Source: DYJB01 sp963777165
Lineage (GTDB): Bacteria > Chloroflexota > Anaerolineae > Anaerolineales > E44-bin32
Direction of reading: 5' to 3'
DNA length: 64,000 nucleotides
Assembly: GCA_963777165.1 (NCBI GenBank)
Contig: CAVZPO010000001.1
Span: 61,460-125,459, forward strand
The notes under the pieces are model-generated. The model did not search any database and was not told where the DNA came from. It saw only the letters and a list, made by a program, of their open reading frames with translations. A program made the translations under genes and the position numbers. Shown in pieces: positions 45,225 to 53,372 of the stretch; the first letter of the stretch is position 1, and every line of letters starts with the position of its first letter.

Positions 45225-45257
45225 CGACCTGACCGGTGCGCAAGCCCGGTCAGGTCG
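45225..45257 (+). terminator. 12-bp hairpin after the Mrp gene
   Basis: Perfect 12-bp stem CGACCTGACCGG / CCGGTCAGGTCG with a 9-nt loop, 10 nt after the Mrp stop. No T-run follows, but the position and strength fit a terminator for the nuo operon. Confidence 0.65.
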
Positions 45258-45264
45258 AGTCGGG

Positions 45265-45270
45265 TATGAT
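45265..45270 (+). promoter_or_regulatory. -10 element before ricT
   Basis: TATGAT at 45265-45270, about 30 nt before the ATG. No convincing -35 (the region is covered by the hairpin). Confidence 0.4.
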
Positions 45271-45300
45271 GTCCGCAGCGGGCAGACAGCCAAGGATTCC

Positions 45301-46221
45301 ATGACTGAAGCGGCGGCACCACCACGCATTGCGGCTTTGCGCTTCCAGCCTCTGGGGAAGCTGTATCACTTCGATGCCTCGAGCGAGTCCGACCTGCGCC
45401 CCGGGGACCACGTGCTGGTGTCCACCAGCCGCGGGCGGGAGATGGGCGAGATCGTCGGGTTCGTCGAGAAACCCGAGACCCCGGCCGAAGGCGGATGGAA
45501 GAGGATCGAGCGCCGGGCGACGGCAGCCGAGCTGGTGCTGCGCCAGCAGTGGCAGCGGCGCGAGCTGGAGGCGATGATCGAGTGCCGGGCCAAGGCGGCC
45601 GAGGTCGGTCTGCGCAACCTGAAGATCGCCAAGGCCGAGTATTCGTACGACGGGTCGCGCATCGCCTTTCTGTTCGTGACCGAAGCGGATGAGAAGCCCG
45701 ACCTCAAAGACCTGCGCAAGCAGCTGCAGCGGATCTACAAGCGCACCGAGGTCGAGCTGCGCCAGATCGGGCCGCGGGATGTGGCCAAGATCCTGGGCGG
45801 CATGGGGGCCTGCGGGCTGGAGGAGCGCTGCTGCTCGCGTTTCCTTTCGGAGTTCTCCCCGATCTCGATCAAGATGGCCAAGGCGCAGGGGATCTCACTC
45901 AATCCGCAGGAGATCACCGGCATGTGCGGGCGCCTGCGCTGCTGCCTGGTCTACGAGTACGAACAGTACGTCGAGGCACGCAAGACGCTTCCCAAGCGCA
46001 ACAAGCGCGTGATCACGCCGATGGGTGAAGGCAAAGTGCTCGACGTCGTGCCACTCAAGCAGGCTGTCATCGTGCTGCTGGAAGACGGGCGGCGGGCGGA
46101 GTTCCTCCACCACGAAATCCAACCGTACGATGAGCTCAAGGCCCTCGAAGCCAAGGCGATGGCGCCGTGCGGCAAGCACGCCAGCGGCGAGTGCACCTGC
46201 GGCCGGGAAGAGGACGAATGA
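45301..46221 (+). CDS. ricT: PSP1-domain regulatory protein RicT (YaaT)
   Basis: A 306-aa PSP1-superfamily protein. Motifs: PGDHVLVSTSRGREMGEIVG at the start, EVELRQIGPRDVAKILGGMG, ERCCSRFLSEF and MCGRLRCCLVYEYEQY. In Bacillus, RicT binds an Fe-S cluster with RicA and RicF and controls RNase Y; these Cys are the expected ligands. The C-terminal tail adds CGKHASGECTCG. No RicA or RicF was seen nearby. The stop overlaps the next ATG. Confidence 0.9.
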   Translation: MTEAAAPPRIAALRFQPLGKLYHFDASSESDLRPGDHVLVSTSRGREMGEIVGFVEKPETPAEGGWKRIERRATAAELVLRQQWQRRELEAMIECRAKAAEVGLRNLKIAKAEYSYDGSRIAFLFVTEADEKPDLKDLRKQLQRIYKRTEVELRQIGPRDVAKILGGMGACGLEERCCSRFLSEFSPISIKMAKAQGISLNPQEITGMCGRLRCCLVYEYEQYVEARKTLPKRNKRVITPMGEGKVLDVVPLKQAVIVLLEDGRRAEFLHHEIQPYDELKALEAKAMAPCGKHASGECTCGREEDE

Positions 46222-46955
46222 CGTCGGGGGAAGCCGACTCGGCGGGCGCGGAACCGACGCGGGTCCTCGTCGTCCTGGCCCATCCGGATGACCCCGAGTT
46301 CTTCTGCGGGGGCACGCTGGCGTTGTGGGCCGAGCGGGGGCGCGAGATCCGCTACTGCCTGCTCACCCGCGGCGATAAGGGTGCCGACGACGCCCAGACG
46401 GATCCGGTCGCCCTGGCGCGGTTGCGCGAGGCCGAGCAGCGCGCGGCGGCCGCCGTGCTCGGCGTACGCCAGGTCGAGTTCCTCGACCAGCCGGATGGCT
46501 ACCTCACGCCCGACCTCGCCCTGCGCAAGCTGGTGGTTCGTGTCGTGCGCCAGGTCCGGCCGGAGATTGTCGTCACCTGTGACCCGACGAACTTCTTTCC
46601 CAGCGACCGCTACATCAATCACCCGGACCATCGCGCCGCCGGGCAGGCGACGCTCGATGCCGTCTTTCCAGCCGCCGGCTCGGCGATGTTCTTCCCCGAA
46701 CTTCTGACCGAAGAGGGGCTCGCCCCTCACAAGGTCCGCCAGGTCTACGTCGCCATGCCGCAGACGGCCAATACGGTCATCGACGTCACCTCCACCGTCG
46801 AGCGCAAGATCGCCGCACTCCGCGAGCACCGCAGTCAGGTCCCCGATCAGGCCGGCCTGGAGGCGCGCATCCGCGAGCGCCTGCTCGATCCGGCCAGCCC
46901 GCCCGACGCGCCGCGCTACGTCGAGCGCTTTCGGCTGATCGATCTGGGGCGCTGA
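46218..46955 (+). CDS. PIG-L family deacetylase
   Basis: A 245-aa LmbE/PIG-L zinc deacetylase, probably acting on an N-acetylglucosaminyl conjugate. The zinc motif is AHPDDPEF at 21-28, with the second His site in INHPDHRAAG. It is translationally coupled to ricT (ATGA). The family includes BshB of bacillithiol and MshB of mycothiol synthesis, but no other gene of those pathways is adjacent. Confidence 0.88.
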   Translation: MTSGEADSAGAEPTRVLVVLAHPDDPEFFCGGTLALWAERGREIRYCLLTRGDKGADDAQTDPVALARLREAEQRAAAAVLGVRQVEFLDQPDGYLTPDLALRKLVVRVVRQVRPEIVVTCDPTNFFPSDRYINHPDHRAAGQATLDAVFPAAGSAMFFPELLTEEGLAPHKVRQVYVAMPQTANTVIDVTSTVERKIAALREHRSQVPDQAGLEARIRERLLDPASPPDAPRYVERFRLIDLGR

Positions 46956-47008
46956 CCCCAGCCGCGCCCCGCTGCACAAGCGGGCCGTGGGCCCGTTAGG
47001 GAGGCGCC

Positions 47009-48193
47009 ATGAGTCCCTTGCGGTTGTTGGGTGACGCCGAGGCGCTGGCCGATCAGCTGACCGCCTGGCGACGGGACCTTCATCAACACCCCGAACTCGG
47101 GTTCCAAGAAATGCGCACCGCGTCGATCGTGGCGCAGTCTCTGCGCGACCTGGGACTTGAGGTGCAAACCGGGATCGCCGAGACCGGCGTCGTGGCAGTG
47201 GTGGAGGGAGTGCGTCCCGGGCGCACGGTGATGCTGCGCTGGGACATGGATGCGTTGCCGATCCAGGAGGCAACCGGCGCGCCCTATGCCTCGACTTATC
47301 CAGGGGTGATGCATGCCTGCGGACATGATGGGCACGTTGCGATCGGGCTTGGCGTCGCTCGCCTGCTGTGCGACCGCCGGGAGGATCTGCGGGGGCGGGT
47401 GAAGCTGGTCTTCCAGCCGGCGGAAGAAGGGCTGGGGGGCGCGGAGCGGATGATCGCCGCCGGCGTGCTTGAGAACCCTTCCCCCGACGTCGCGCTTGGC
47501 GTCCACCTGTGGAATTCGCGACCGGTCGGCTGGGTCGGCATCGGCGACGGGCCGGTGATGGCCGGCGCCGAAAGGCTCGAGATCGAAATCCTGGGGAAGG
47601 GCGGGCACGGGGCGGCGCCCCAACAAGCGCGGGATCCGGTCCCCGCCGCGGCACAGGTGATCAGCGCCCTTCAGACGATCGTCTCCCGCAACCTCGATCC
47701 CCGCGCCGCTGCCGTGGTGAGCATCACGCAGGTCCATGCCGGGGAGGCCTTCAACGTGATCCCGGACCGGGCGATGCTCCGGGGGACGATCCGTACGTTT
47801 GATCTCGACGTCCGAGAGACCGTTCTGCATCGGGTAACGGAGGTGGCATCGGGCGTGGCGGCCGCGCTGGGCTGCACGGCGCGGGTACAGCTCACACCGC
47901 TCACGCCGCCGGTGGTCAACGACCCCGCGGTGGCTGAAAGGGTTCGCCAGGTCGCCCGCCGCATGTTTGCCGGGGTCGTGCCCGACGAGGCTGAACGCTC
48001 GATGGTCTCGGAGGACATGGCCTACTTCCTGCAGGCGGTTCCGGGATGCTTCGTCCTGATCGGATCGGCGGATCCTTCCCGCGGGCTGGACGCCCCGCAC
48101 CATAACCCGCAGTTCGACTTCGATGAGGCGTCACTGCCGCGGGCCCTGGCGCTGTTGGTGGGCGCCACATTGGAACTTCTGGGCGAGACCTAG
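47009..48193 (+). CDS. M20 family amidohydrolase
   Basis: A 394-aa peptidase M20D-type hydrolase (N-acyl-amino acid or hippurate hydrolase group). The metal motifs are RWDMDALPI, ACGHDGHVAIG, FQPAEEGLGGAERMI and AMVSEDMAYF-like (MVSEDMAYFLQAVPG), with HNPQFDFDE at the end. The dimerisation domain is GHGAAPQQARDPV. Start after TAGGGAGG. It probably acts on an amide of a small amino acid; the substrate is open. Confidence 0.9.
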   Translation: MSPLRLLGDAEALADQLTAWRRDLHQHPELGFQEMRTASIVAQSLRDLGLEVQTGIAETGVVAVVEGVRPGRTVMLRWDMDALPIQEATGAPYASTYPGVMHACGHDGHVAIGLGVARLLCDRREDLRGRVKLVFQPAEEGLGGAERMIAAGVLENPSPDVALGVHLWNSRPVGWVGIGDGPVMAGAERLEIEILGKGGHGAAPQQARDPVPAAAQVISALQTIVSRNLDPRAAAVVSITQVHAGEAFNVIPDRAMLRGTIRTFDLDVRETVLHRVTEVASGVAAALGCTARVQLTPLTPPVVNDPAVAERVRQVARRMFAGVVPDEAERSMVSEDMAYFLQAVPGCFVLIGSADPSRGLDAPHHNPQFDFDEASLPRALALLVGATLELLGET

Positions 48194-48307
48194 GGCGCTG
48201 CGCTGGCCGACTGACGAGCTGACGGGTACGCAGCGCTCTCAAGTCGTCTCGAACGGGTTGCGCCCCTCGCCGATTCGGGCGACACTCGCCTAAGGCAGAC
48301 GACACGC

Positions 48308-49209
48308 ATGGCTGGCGGAAACGGACACTCGACGCTGCTCGTATTCACCCGCGCTCCCCAGCGGGTGGTCAGCCTCGTCCCTTCGATGACCGACACGCTG
48401 GTCGAGTTGGGGGTCGGCGCCAGCCTGGTCGGGGTGACCGACTACTGCCGCGTGCCGGCGGAGCTGGAGGGGCAGGTGCGGCGCGTCGGCGGCACGCGCA
48501 CTGCCGATCCCACGCTTGATCCAGGCACTTTCGCCCGACATCGTCATGGCCAATCAGGAAGAAAACGAAAGGCCGTTGGTCGAAGGCCTCGAAGCGGACG
48601 GCGTGCGAGTGTGGGTGACCTTCCCGCGATCGGTCCGGGAGGCGCTCGACGTCTTGTGGCTGGTGATCGAGCTGTTTCGGATTCCCCGCTCGGCGCCCCG
48701 GCTGCAAGTGCTCGAGGCGACGCTGGAGTGGACGATGCTCGCCGCGGCGGAGAGTCGCCGCCCCCGGGTGTTCTGCCCGATCTGGCACGACCGCACGCCC
48801 GGCGGGGAGCCGTGGTGGATGACCTTCAACGCCGGCGCCTACGCCCACGATGTCCTGTGGGTGTGCGGCGGCGAGAATGCCTTCGCCACGCGCGAGCGGC
48901 AGTACCCACTCGAGGCGGACCTCGGGCTGACCCCGGCCGAAAGCGCCGCCGGGCGCGACACCCGCTATCCGTGTGTTGGGCCAGAGGAAGTAATCGCCAC
49001 GCAACCCGAAGTGATCCTGCTCCCCGATGAGCCCTTCCATTTCGATGAGGCTGATGAGCGGTTGTTGCGCGAGGTCGCTCGCAGCGACGCCGGCCGCTCA
49101 GGCCAACCGCATCCACCGCGTGGACGGGACGCTCGTTACCTGGCACGGGACGAGGCTGGGCAACGCTCTGGCCGACCTCCCGGCATTGTTCCAGCCGCCC
49201 TCAGGCTAA
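48308..49209 (+). CDS. Cobalamin-binding (BtuF-like) protein, two frameshifts
   Basis: Helical-backbone metal-receptor protein of the BtuF/FepB fold. Frame 2 gives RVVSLVPSMTDTLVELGVGA and VGVTDYCRVP; frame 3 continues from about 48510-48518 with LSPDIVMANQEENE, FCPIWHDRTPGGEPWWMTFN and PEVILLPDEPFHF; frame 1 follows from about 49075 with NRIHRVDGTLVTWHGTRL. No signal peptide is visible, which is common for cytoplasmic members of this group in Chloroflexota and other phyla. Substrate could be a corrinoid or siderophore. The two indels are likely assembly errors. Confidence 0.75.
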
Positions 49210-49348
49210 ACGCCCAGACGAAGCCCCCGGATTGACTGATACACCGTCTACCCCCGCAGCCGGTGTCCTGAGGGCGCGAGCTGCATTCCATGCGATCCGG
49301 GAGTGGGCCACGGGCATCCGCGCTCCACCCCTTTCCGGCAGGCTCATC

Positions 49349-49377
49349 TTGACAGCCGGACAATGGGGAGATAAACT
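49349..49377 (+). promoter_or_regulatory. Promoter of the TTG-start membrane protein
   Basis: TTGACA (49349-49354), 17-nt spacer, TAAACT (49372-49377); the TTG start codon lies 30 nt downstream. Confidence 0.7.
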
Positions 49378-49407
49378 GTCCAATACAGTTCGTGGAGGGC
49401 GGCATGC

Positions 49408-49584
49408 TTGACGGGTTTCAAGAAGATCGGGCTTTCAGTACTTGCCATGCTGGCGATGGGGGCGATCGTTGGGGTGCTTGTGGGGGCCGTGGCCAGCAAC
49501 TACCTGCTCTGGGTGCCCCTGATTGCCGTCCTGGGTGCCGCCATGGGCATTGCCCTCGGCTACGGGTTCCTACCGGAAAGCTGA
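49408..49584 (+). CDS. 58-aa membrane protein with TTG start
   Basis: Below the usual ORF cut-off but well supported: its own promoter, GGAGG (49394-49398) 9 nt before TTG 49408, and a terminator after the stop. The sequence begins MTGFKKIGLSVLAMLAMGAI and has two membrane helices (IGLSVLAMLAMGAIVGVLVG and YLLWVPLIAVLGAAMGIALG) with a GFLPES tail. Gly-rich helices suggest packing in a small multimer. No family recognised. Confidence 0.65.
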   Translation: MTGFKKIGLSVLAMLAMGAIVGVLVGAVASNYLLWVPLIAVLGAAMGIALGYGFLPES

Positions 49585-49610
49585 ACCGGCTCGATCTGAA
49601 CTGGCAGCCG

Positions 49611-49639
49611 CCGGGCCGCACTCAGGGCCCGGTTTGCGT
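49611..49639 (+). terminator. Terminator of the small membrane protein gene
   Basis: CCGGGCC (49611-49617) and GGCCCGG (49626-49632) form a 7-bp stem followed by TTTGCGTTT. Confidence 0.7.
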
Positions 49640-49730
49640 TTCAAGTCTTCCCCTGCCGCCACCCGTCGCATTCCACCGATCCACTTTCCGCGTGGCGGCA
49701 AGCGGCTGCAAAGCGCGGGTCGGACCGCCC

Positions 49731-49768
49731 TTGACTGAGCGGAGCCTACTAGTTAGACTTTGACTAGT
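49731..49768 (+). promoter_or_regulatory. padR-modAB promoter with paired ACTAGT sites
   Basis: TTGACT (49731-49736), 17-nt spacer, TAGACT (49754-49759). ACTAGT occurs at 49748-49753 and 49763-49768, 15 bp apart, flanking the -10 box. PadR family operators are inverted repeats over promoters, so this pair is a good candidate. Confidence 0.65.
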
Positions 49769-49788
49769 CGCCGCACTGGGAAACCGAC

Positions 49789-50406
49789 GTGGACCTGAGC
49801 TGGCCGGCGGAGTTCGTTCCCCTAGCGTTGCTTGAGCCAGTCCCCTCGCATGGCTACGACCTGCACCGCTCCATCGGCGGGGATCCCGTGTTGCGTTCCA
49901 TTTGGCGGCTGGGGCGGAGTGAGTTGTACTTCCTGCTCAAGAAGCTCGAGAAGCGCGGGTTGGTACTTCCCCAGCTATCGGATCCTGTCCTTGGGCCGCG
50001 TCGGACCACGTATGCCATCACGCAGGCCGGGCGCATCGCGCTGCACGCCTGGCTGGCCACACCGGTTGCTAACCCTCGGGATCTGCGCGCCGAATTCCTG
50101 GCCAAGGTGTACCTGGGCCGGGTGACAGGTGCTCCTGAAACCTCGGAGCTGCTCCTGGGACAACGGATCGTTCTCCAGCAAAGGCTGGACCGTCTCAAGC
50201 AGAGCGCGCAGCGAAGTGGGTTCGAGCGGCATGTCTACTCGCTTCGGACCCTTCAGACGCAGGCAGCTCTGCAGTGGCTCTCGGAGCTGGAAGCTGCCGA
50301 ATTCCCGGCGGGGGCGGCGCCATGGGCCGAGAGCGCGGCGGCGTCGGCGCACAACCGGCAGAGCCAAAAGCGCAAAGATGAAGCACGGGGCAGAGAGCGA
50401 GCATGA
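49789..50406 (+). CDS. PadR-family transcriptional regulator
   Basis: A 205-aa regulator, GTG start. The winged helix LALLEPVPSHGYDLHRSIGG, SELYFLLKKLEKRGLVLPQL and RTTYAITQAGRIALHAWLA is diagnostic of PadR; the C-terminal coiled helices (RIVLQQRLDRLKQSAQRSG) form the dimer. Its stop overlaps the ATG of modA, so it is part of the molybdate operon and probably controls it from the paired ACTAGT sites. ModE is the usual molybdate regulator, so a PadR is unusual here. Confidence 0.85.
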   Translation: MDLSWPAEFVPLALLEPVPSHGYDLHRSIGGDPVLRSIWRLGRSELYFLLKKLEKRGLVLPQLSDPVLGPRRTTYAITQAGRIALHAWLATPVANPRDLRAEFLAKVYLGRVTGAPETSELLLGQRIVLQQRLDRLKQSAQRSGFERHVYSLRTLQTQAALQWLSELEAAEFPAGAAPWAESAAASAHNRQSQKRKDEARGRERA

Positions 50407-51218
50407 CCCAGACTGACCGGCTGCGGACGCTGCTGTTGATCCTCGTCACCGCTGCCCTCGGCGCATGTGCGCCGCGCTCCGCTCCGGTGGCCACGACCGG
50501 TTCGACGACGCTCACGGTCTTCGCCGCCGCATCGCTGACCAATGCATTCGAGGACCTGGCGAGGGCGTTCGAGAAGACACACCCCGCCATCGATGTCGTG
50601 ATGAGTTTCGGCGCCTCGCAGGCCCTGCGCACGCAGATCGAGAACGGCGCTCAGGCGGATATCTTCGCCTCCGCCAACCGGGAGGAGATGAAGGCACTGG
50701 TGGACGGCGGGCTGGTTGACGAGGCCGGCACCCCGGTCTTTGCGCGCAACCGTTTGGTGGTCGTTCTGCCGGCCGACAACGCCGCCGGCTTGAAGGATCT
50801 GCATGATCTCGCCCGACGGGGCCTCCGGTTGGTCGTCGCCGACCCTGCGGTTCCCGCCGGAAAGTACACGCTGCGCATGTTCGACTCAATCGCCGGTGAC
50901 CTCGAATGGGGGGAAGGATTCCGCGACGCCGTCGTGGCGAACCTGGTCTCGCAGGAGGAGAGCGTCCGTGCCGTTCTCGCCAAAGTCGCCCTCGGGGAAG
51001 CCGATGCGGGAATCGTCTACACCTCCGACGCCGCCAGCCAGCCCGAGCTTGGCCGGATTGAGCTGCCCGCCGAGCACAACCCGATGGCCGAGTATCCGCT
51101 GGCGGCACTGCGCGCATCCCCCAATGCATCCGCGGCGAGTGCCTTCATCGAATTCGTCCTGAGCGGATCGGGGCAACAGATCCTGGAGGAGCATGGCTTC
51201 CTTCCGGCCGTTGATTGA
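50403..51218 (+). CDS. modA: Molybdate ABC transporter substrate-binding lipoprotein
   Basis: A 271-aa ModA. The lipobox ALGAC places the lipid-modified Cys at 22. The family motif FAAASLTNAFEDLARAFEKT, SFGASQALRTQIENGAQADI, FARNRLVVVLPADN and DAGIVYTSDA are present. It would capture molybdate or tungstate outside the cell. The ATG overlaps the padR stop, and modB overlaps its end by 26 nt. Confidence 0.93.
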   Translation: MTQTDRLRTLLLILVTAALGACAPRSAPVATTGSTTLTVFAAASLTNAFEDLARAFEKTHPAIDVVMSFGASQALRTQIENGAQADIFASANREEMKALVDGGLVDEAGTPVFARNRLVVVLPADNAAGLKDLHDLARRGLRLVVADPAVPAGKYTLRMFDSIAGDLEWGEGFRDAVVANLVSQEESVRAVLAKVALGEADAGIVYTSDAASQPELGRIELPAEHNPMAEYPLAALRASPNASAASAFIEFVLSGSGQQILEEHGFLPAVD

Positions 51219-52065
51219 CGCGTACGGGCTTCCGATCGGGAGGCGTCCGGCGGCGCGGCCGTCCGGCAAAGCGCCGGCATCTCCCAGGCTGCCCTGGCAG
51301 CTCGAGCTTATCGGGTTGCCGCTGGTCCTGCTGCTGCTGATCCCGCTTGCGGCGCTGCTGATGCGCACGCCGGTGGCAATGCTCTACGAGTACGCCGGCG
51401 ATGCGCGCACGCTATCCGCTGTCCGGCTGAGCCTGTTGACGAGCGCGGCCTGCACGCTGCTTGTGGTGATCCTCGGGACCCCGCTGGCCTACGGTTTGGC
51501 GCGTCGCCGGACGCGCCTGAACCGGGCGCTCGAGGTGATCCTGGATTTACCGATTGTCCTGCCTCCGGCGGTGGCCGGCCTGGCATTGCTTATGGCGTTC
51601 GGGCGGCGCGGGGTGTTGGGCGCCACGCTGGCGGCGATCGGTGTGCAGGTCCCCTTCACGCCGCTGGCGGTGGTGCTGGCGCAGATCTTCGTCGGCGCGC
51701 CCTACTTCATCAAGACGGCGAGCATAGCGCTTGGCGCGGTGACCGTCGATCTCGAGCAGGCGGCCTCCCTCGACGGCGCCTCGACGGGCAACATCCTGCG
51801 CCACGTCACCTTGCCGCTCGCCGGACGGGGGCTGTTGGGCGGGGCGGCGCTGTGCTGGGCGCGCGCACTGGGCGAGTTTGGCGCCACCATCCTGTTCGCC
51901 GGAAATCTCCCCGGCCGGACTCAGACGATGCCCCTGGCGGTCTACCTGGGCTTCGAATCGGACCTGGCGCTGGCGCAGACCCTCTCGGTCCTGCTGCTGG
52001 CACTTTCGGTCCTGGTCCTGATCCTGGTGCGGGTCATCGCCGGTCCGCAAAACGGCTCGGACTAG
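51193..52065 (+). CDS. modB: Molybdate ABC transporter permease
   Basis: A 290-aa ModB with about six membrane helices and the EAA-like loop EQAASLDGASTGNILRHVTL that docks to the ATPase. The pattern RLSLLTSAACTLLVVILGTP and LDLPIVLPPAVAGLALL is typical. It overlaps modA by 26 nt. No modC ATPase follows; the next gene is selD with its own promoter. The ATPase must be encoded elsewhere or shared. Confidence 0.92.
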   Translation: MASFRPLIDAYGLPIGRRPAARPSGKAPASPRLPWQLELIGLPLVLLLLIPLAALLMRTPVAMLYEYAGDARTLSAVRLSLLTSAACTLLVVILGTPLAYGLARRRTRLNRALEVILDLPIVLPPAVAGLALLMAFGRRGVLGATLAAIGVQVPFTPLAVVLAQIFVGAPYFIKTASIALGAVTVDLEQAASLDGASTGNILRHVTLPLAGRGLLGGAALCWARALGEFGATILFAGNLPGRTQTMPLAVYLGFESDLALAQTLSVLLLALSVLVLILVRVIAGPQNGSD

Positions 52066-52091
52066 GCGATCAGCCGCAAGCCGCCTCTCCG

Positions 52092-52120
52092 TTGACAGCC
52101 CTCCGGCCTGTGTCTACAAT
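52092..52120 (+). promoter_or_regulatory. selD promoter
   Basis: TTGACA (52092-52097), 17-nt spacer, TACAAT (52115-52120); GGAGG (52151-52155) precedes the ATG at 52163. Confidence 0.75.
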
Positions 52121-52162
52121 CCAGCCGATCCCGCGTCGTCCTTCGGGGACGGAGGAATCCGG

Positions 52163-53296
52163 ATGACGGATACGAGCGAACCCAGGGCAACCAGCGGACG
52201 ACAGGTGCGTCTCACCAGCCTGTCGTCATGCGCGGGTTGAGCGTCGAAGCTTAGCGCGGAGACGCTGGCGCAGGTCGTGCGCCCCTTGCAGGCTCTTTTC
52301 CGGCCAGAGGAGTACCCCGAACTCCTGGTCGGCCTTGGCGCGCCGGATGACGCCGCCGTCTGGCGTCTGGGCGCCGATCAGGCACTGGTCGTGACCACGG
52401 ATTTCTTTACGCCGGTTGTCGACGGGGCGTACGACTACGGGGCGATCGCCGCGGCGAATGCGCTCTCGGATCTGTATGCAATGGGGGCGCGGCCGATCCT
52501 GGCCCTAAACGTCGCCGCGATGCCGACGGATCTTCCGATTGACCTGATCGGCGAGATCTTCCGCGGGGGGGCAGAGAAAGTGCGCCAGGCGGGGGCGGTG
52601 CTCGCCGGCGGCCACACGGTCCAGGACAAGGAGCCCAAATTCGGCCTGGTCGCCGTCGGCCTGGCGTCGCCCGATCGGCTGATGACCAAGGGCGGCGCGC
52701 GCCCTGGCGATGTGCTCGTGCTGACCAAGCCGCTCGGGACCGGGGTGACCACGACGGCCCTCAAGCGCGGCATCGCAGACGCAGCCCACATCGAGCAGGC
52801 GATCGGTTGGATGAGCCGTCTGAATGCAGATGCCTCGGCGTTGGCCCTTGCCCATGGCGTGCGCGGTGCAACGGACATCACCGGCTACGGCCTGTTGGGG
52901 CATGGGTTGGAGATGGCCGAGGCTTCCGGCGTGCGCCTGGTGCTCCAAGCCCGAGCGATTCCATTCCTGTCCGGGGCGCGAGCCTACGTGCTCGCCGGGT
53001 GCATCCCCGGCGGGAGCGCAGACAACCAGATCTACTTCGGCCCGCGGGTGCGCTTCGATCCTTCTTTCGACGAGTACTCACGCAGCCTGCTCTTCGACGC
53101 CCAGACGTCGGGCGGCCTGCTCCTCTCTCTGCCCGCCGCCTCGCAACATGCCTTCTTGGAGGCCGCCGCCGAAAGCGCGCTTCCGGTTTGGGTGGTCGGG
53201 AGTGTCGAGCCGGGGGAGGGCATCGAGGTCCGGGATACGGGCTCCCCCTCGCGGCCGGCCGGCGCCGAAGGTTACGCGTTTCTGATCGGGGATTGA
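52163..53296 (+). CDS. selD: Selenide, water dikinase, selenocysteine-containing (UGA at codon 26)
   Basis: SelD makes selenophosphate from selenide and ATP. From ATG 52163 (after GGAGG) the frame reads VRLTSLSSCAG, then UGA (52238-52240), then ASKLSAETLAQVVRP and on to the normal end, 377 aa. The UGA is at the position of the catalytic Cys/Sec, followed by the conserved Lys (ASK). The rest is intact: GAPDDAAVW, VVTTDFFTPVVDG, NALSDLYAMG, GGHTVQDKEPKFG, TDITGYGLLGHG and SGGLLLSLP. The stop is therefore read as selenocysteine. If only the part after the UGA is annotated (from about 52277) the catalytic residue is lost. Confidence 0.93.
52238..52268 (+). promoter_or_regulatory. Sec UGA codon and candidate bacterial SECIS hairpin
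   Basis: After the UGA (52238-52240) TTAGCG (52251-52256) can pair with CGCTGG (52263-52268), with two G-U pairs, leaving the 6-nt loop CGGAGA with G in its second place. The loop starts 16 nt after the UGA, at the short end of the range known for bacterial SECIS. An alternative stem is AGCGTC/GACGCT (52240-52245, 52261-52266). The folding was done by eye. Confidence 0.6.
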
Positions 53297-53372
53297 CCCA
53301 AGCTGGGCACCACCGGGTGGGGTGAGCCGCGTGACGGTGGCGCCTCCCCCGACGCACTCCAAAGGAGACCGC

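Noticed and set aside
52435..52948. Minus-strand frames opposite selD
   Set aside because: Antisense shadows of the SelD reading frame.
52277..53296. SelD starting downstream of the UGA
   Set aside because: It would lose the ATP-binding and catalytic N-terminus, while a proper SD/ATG and conserved residues exist upstream.
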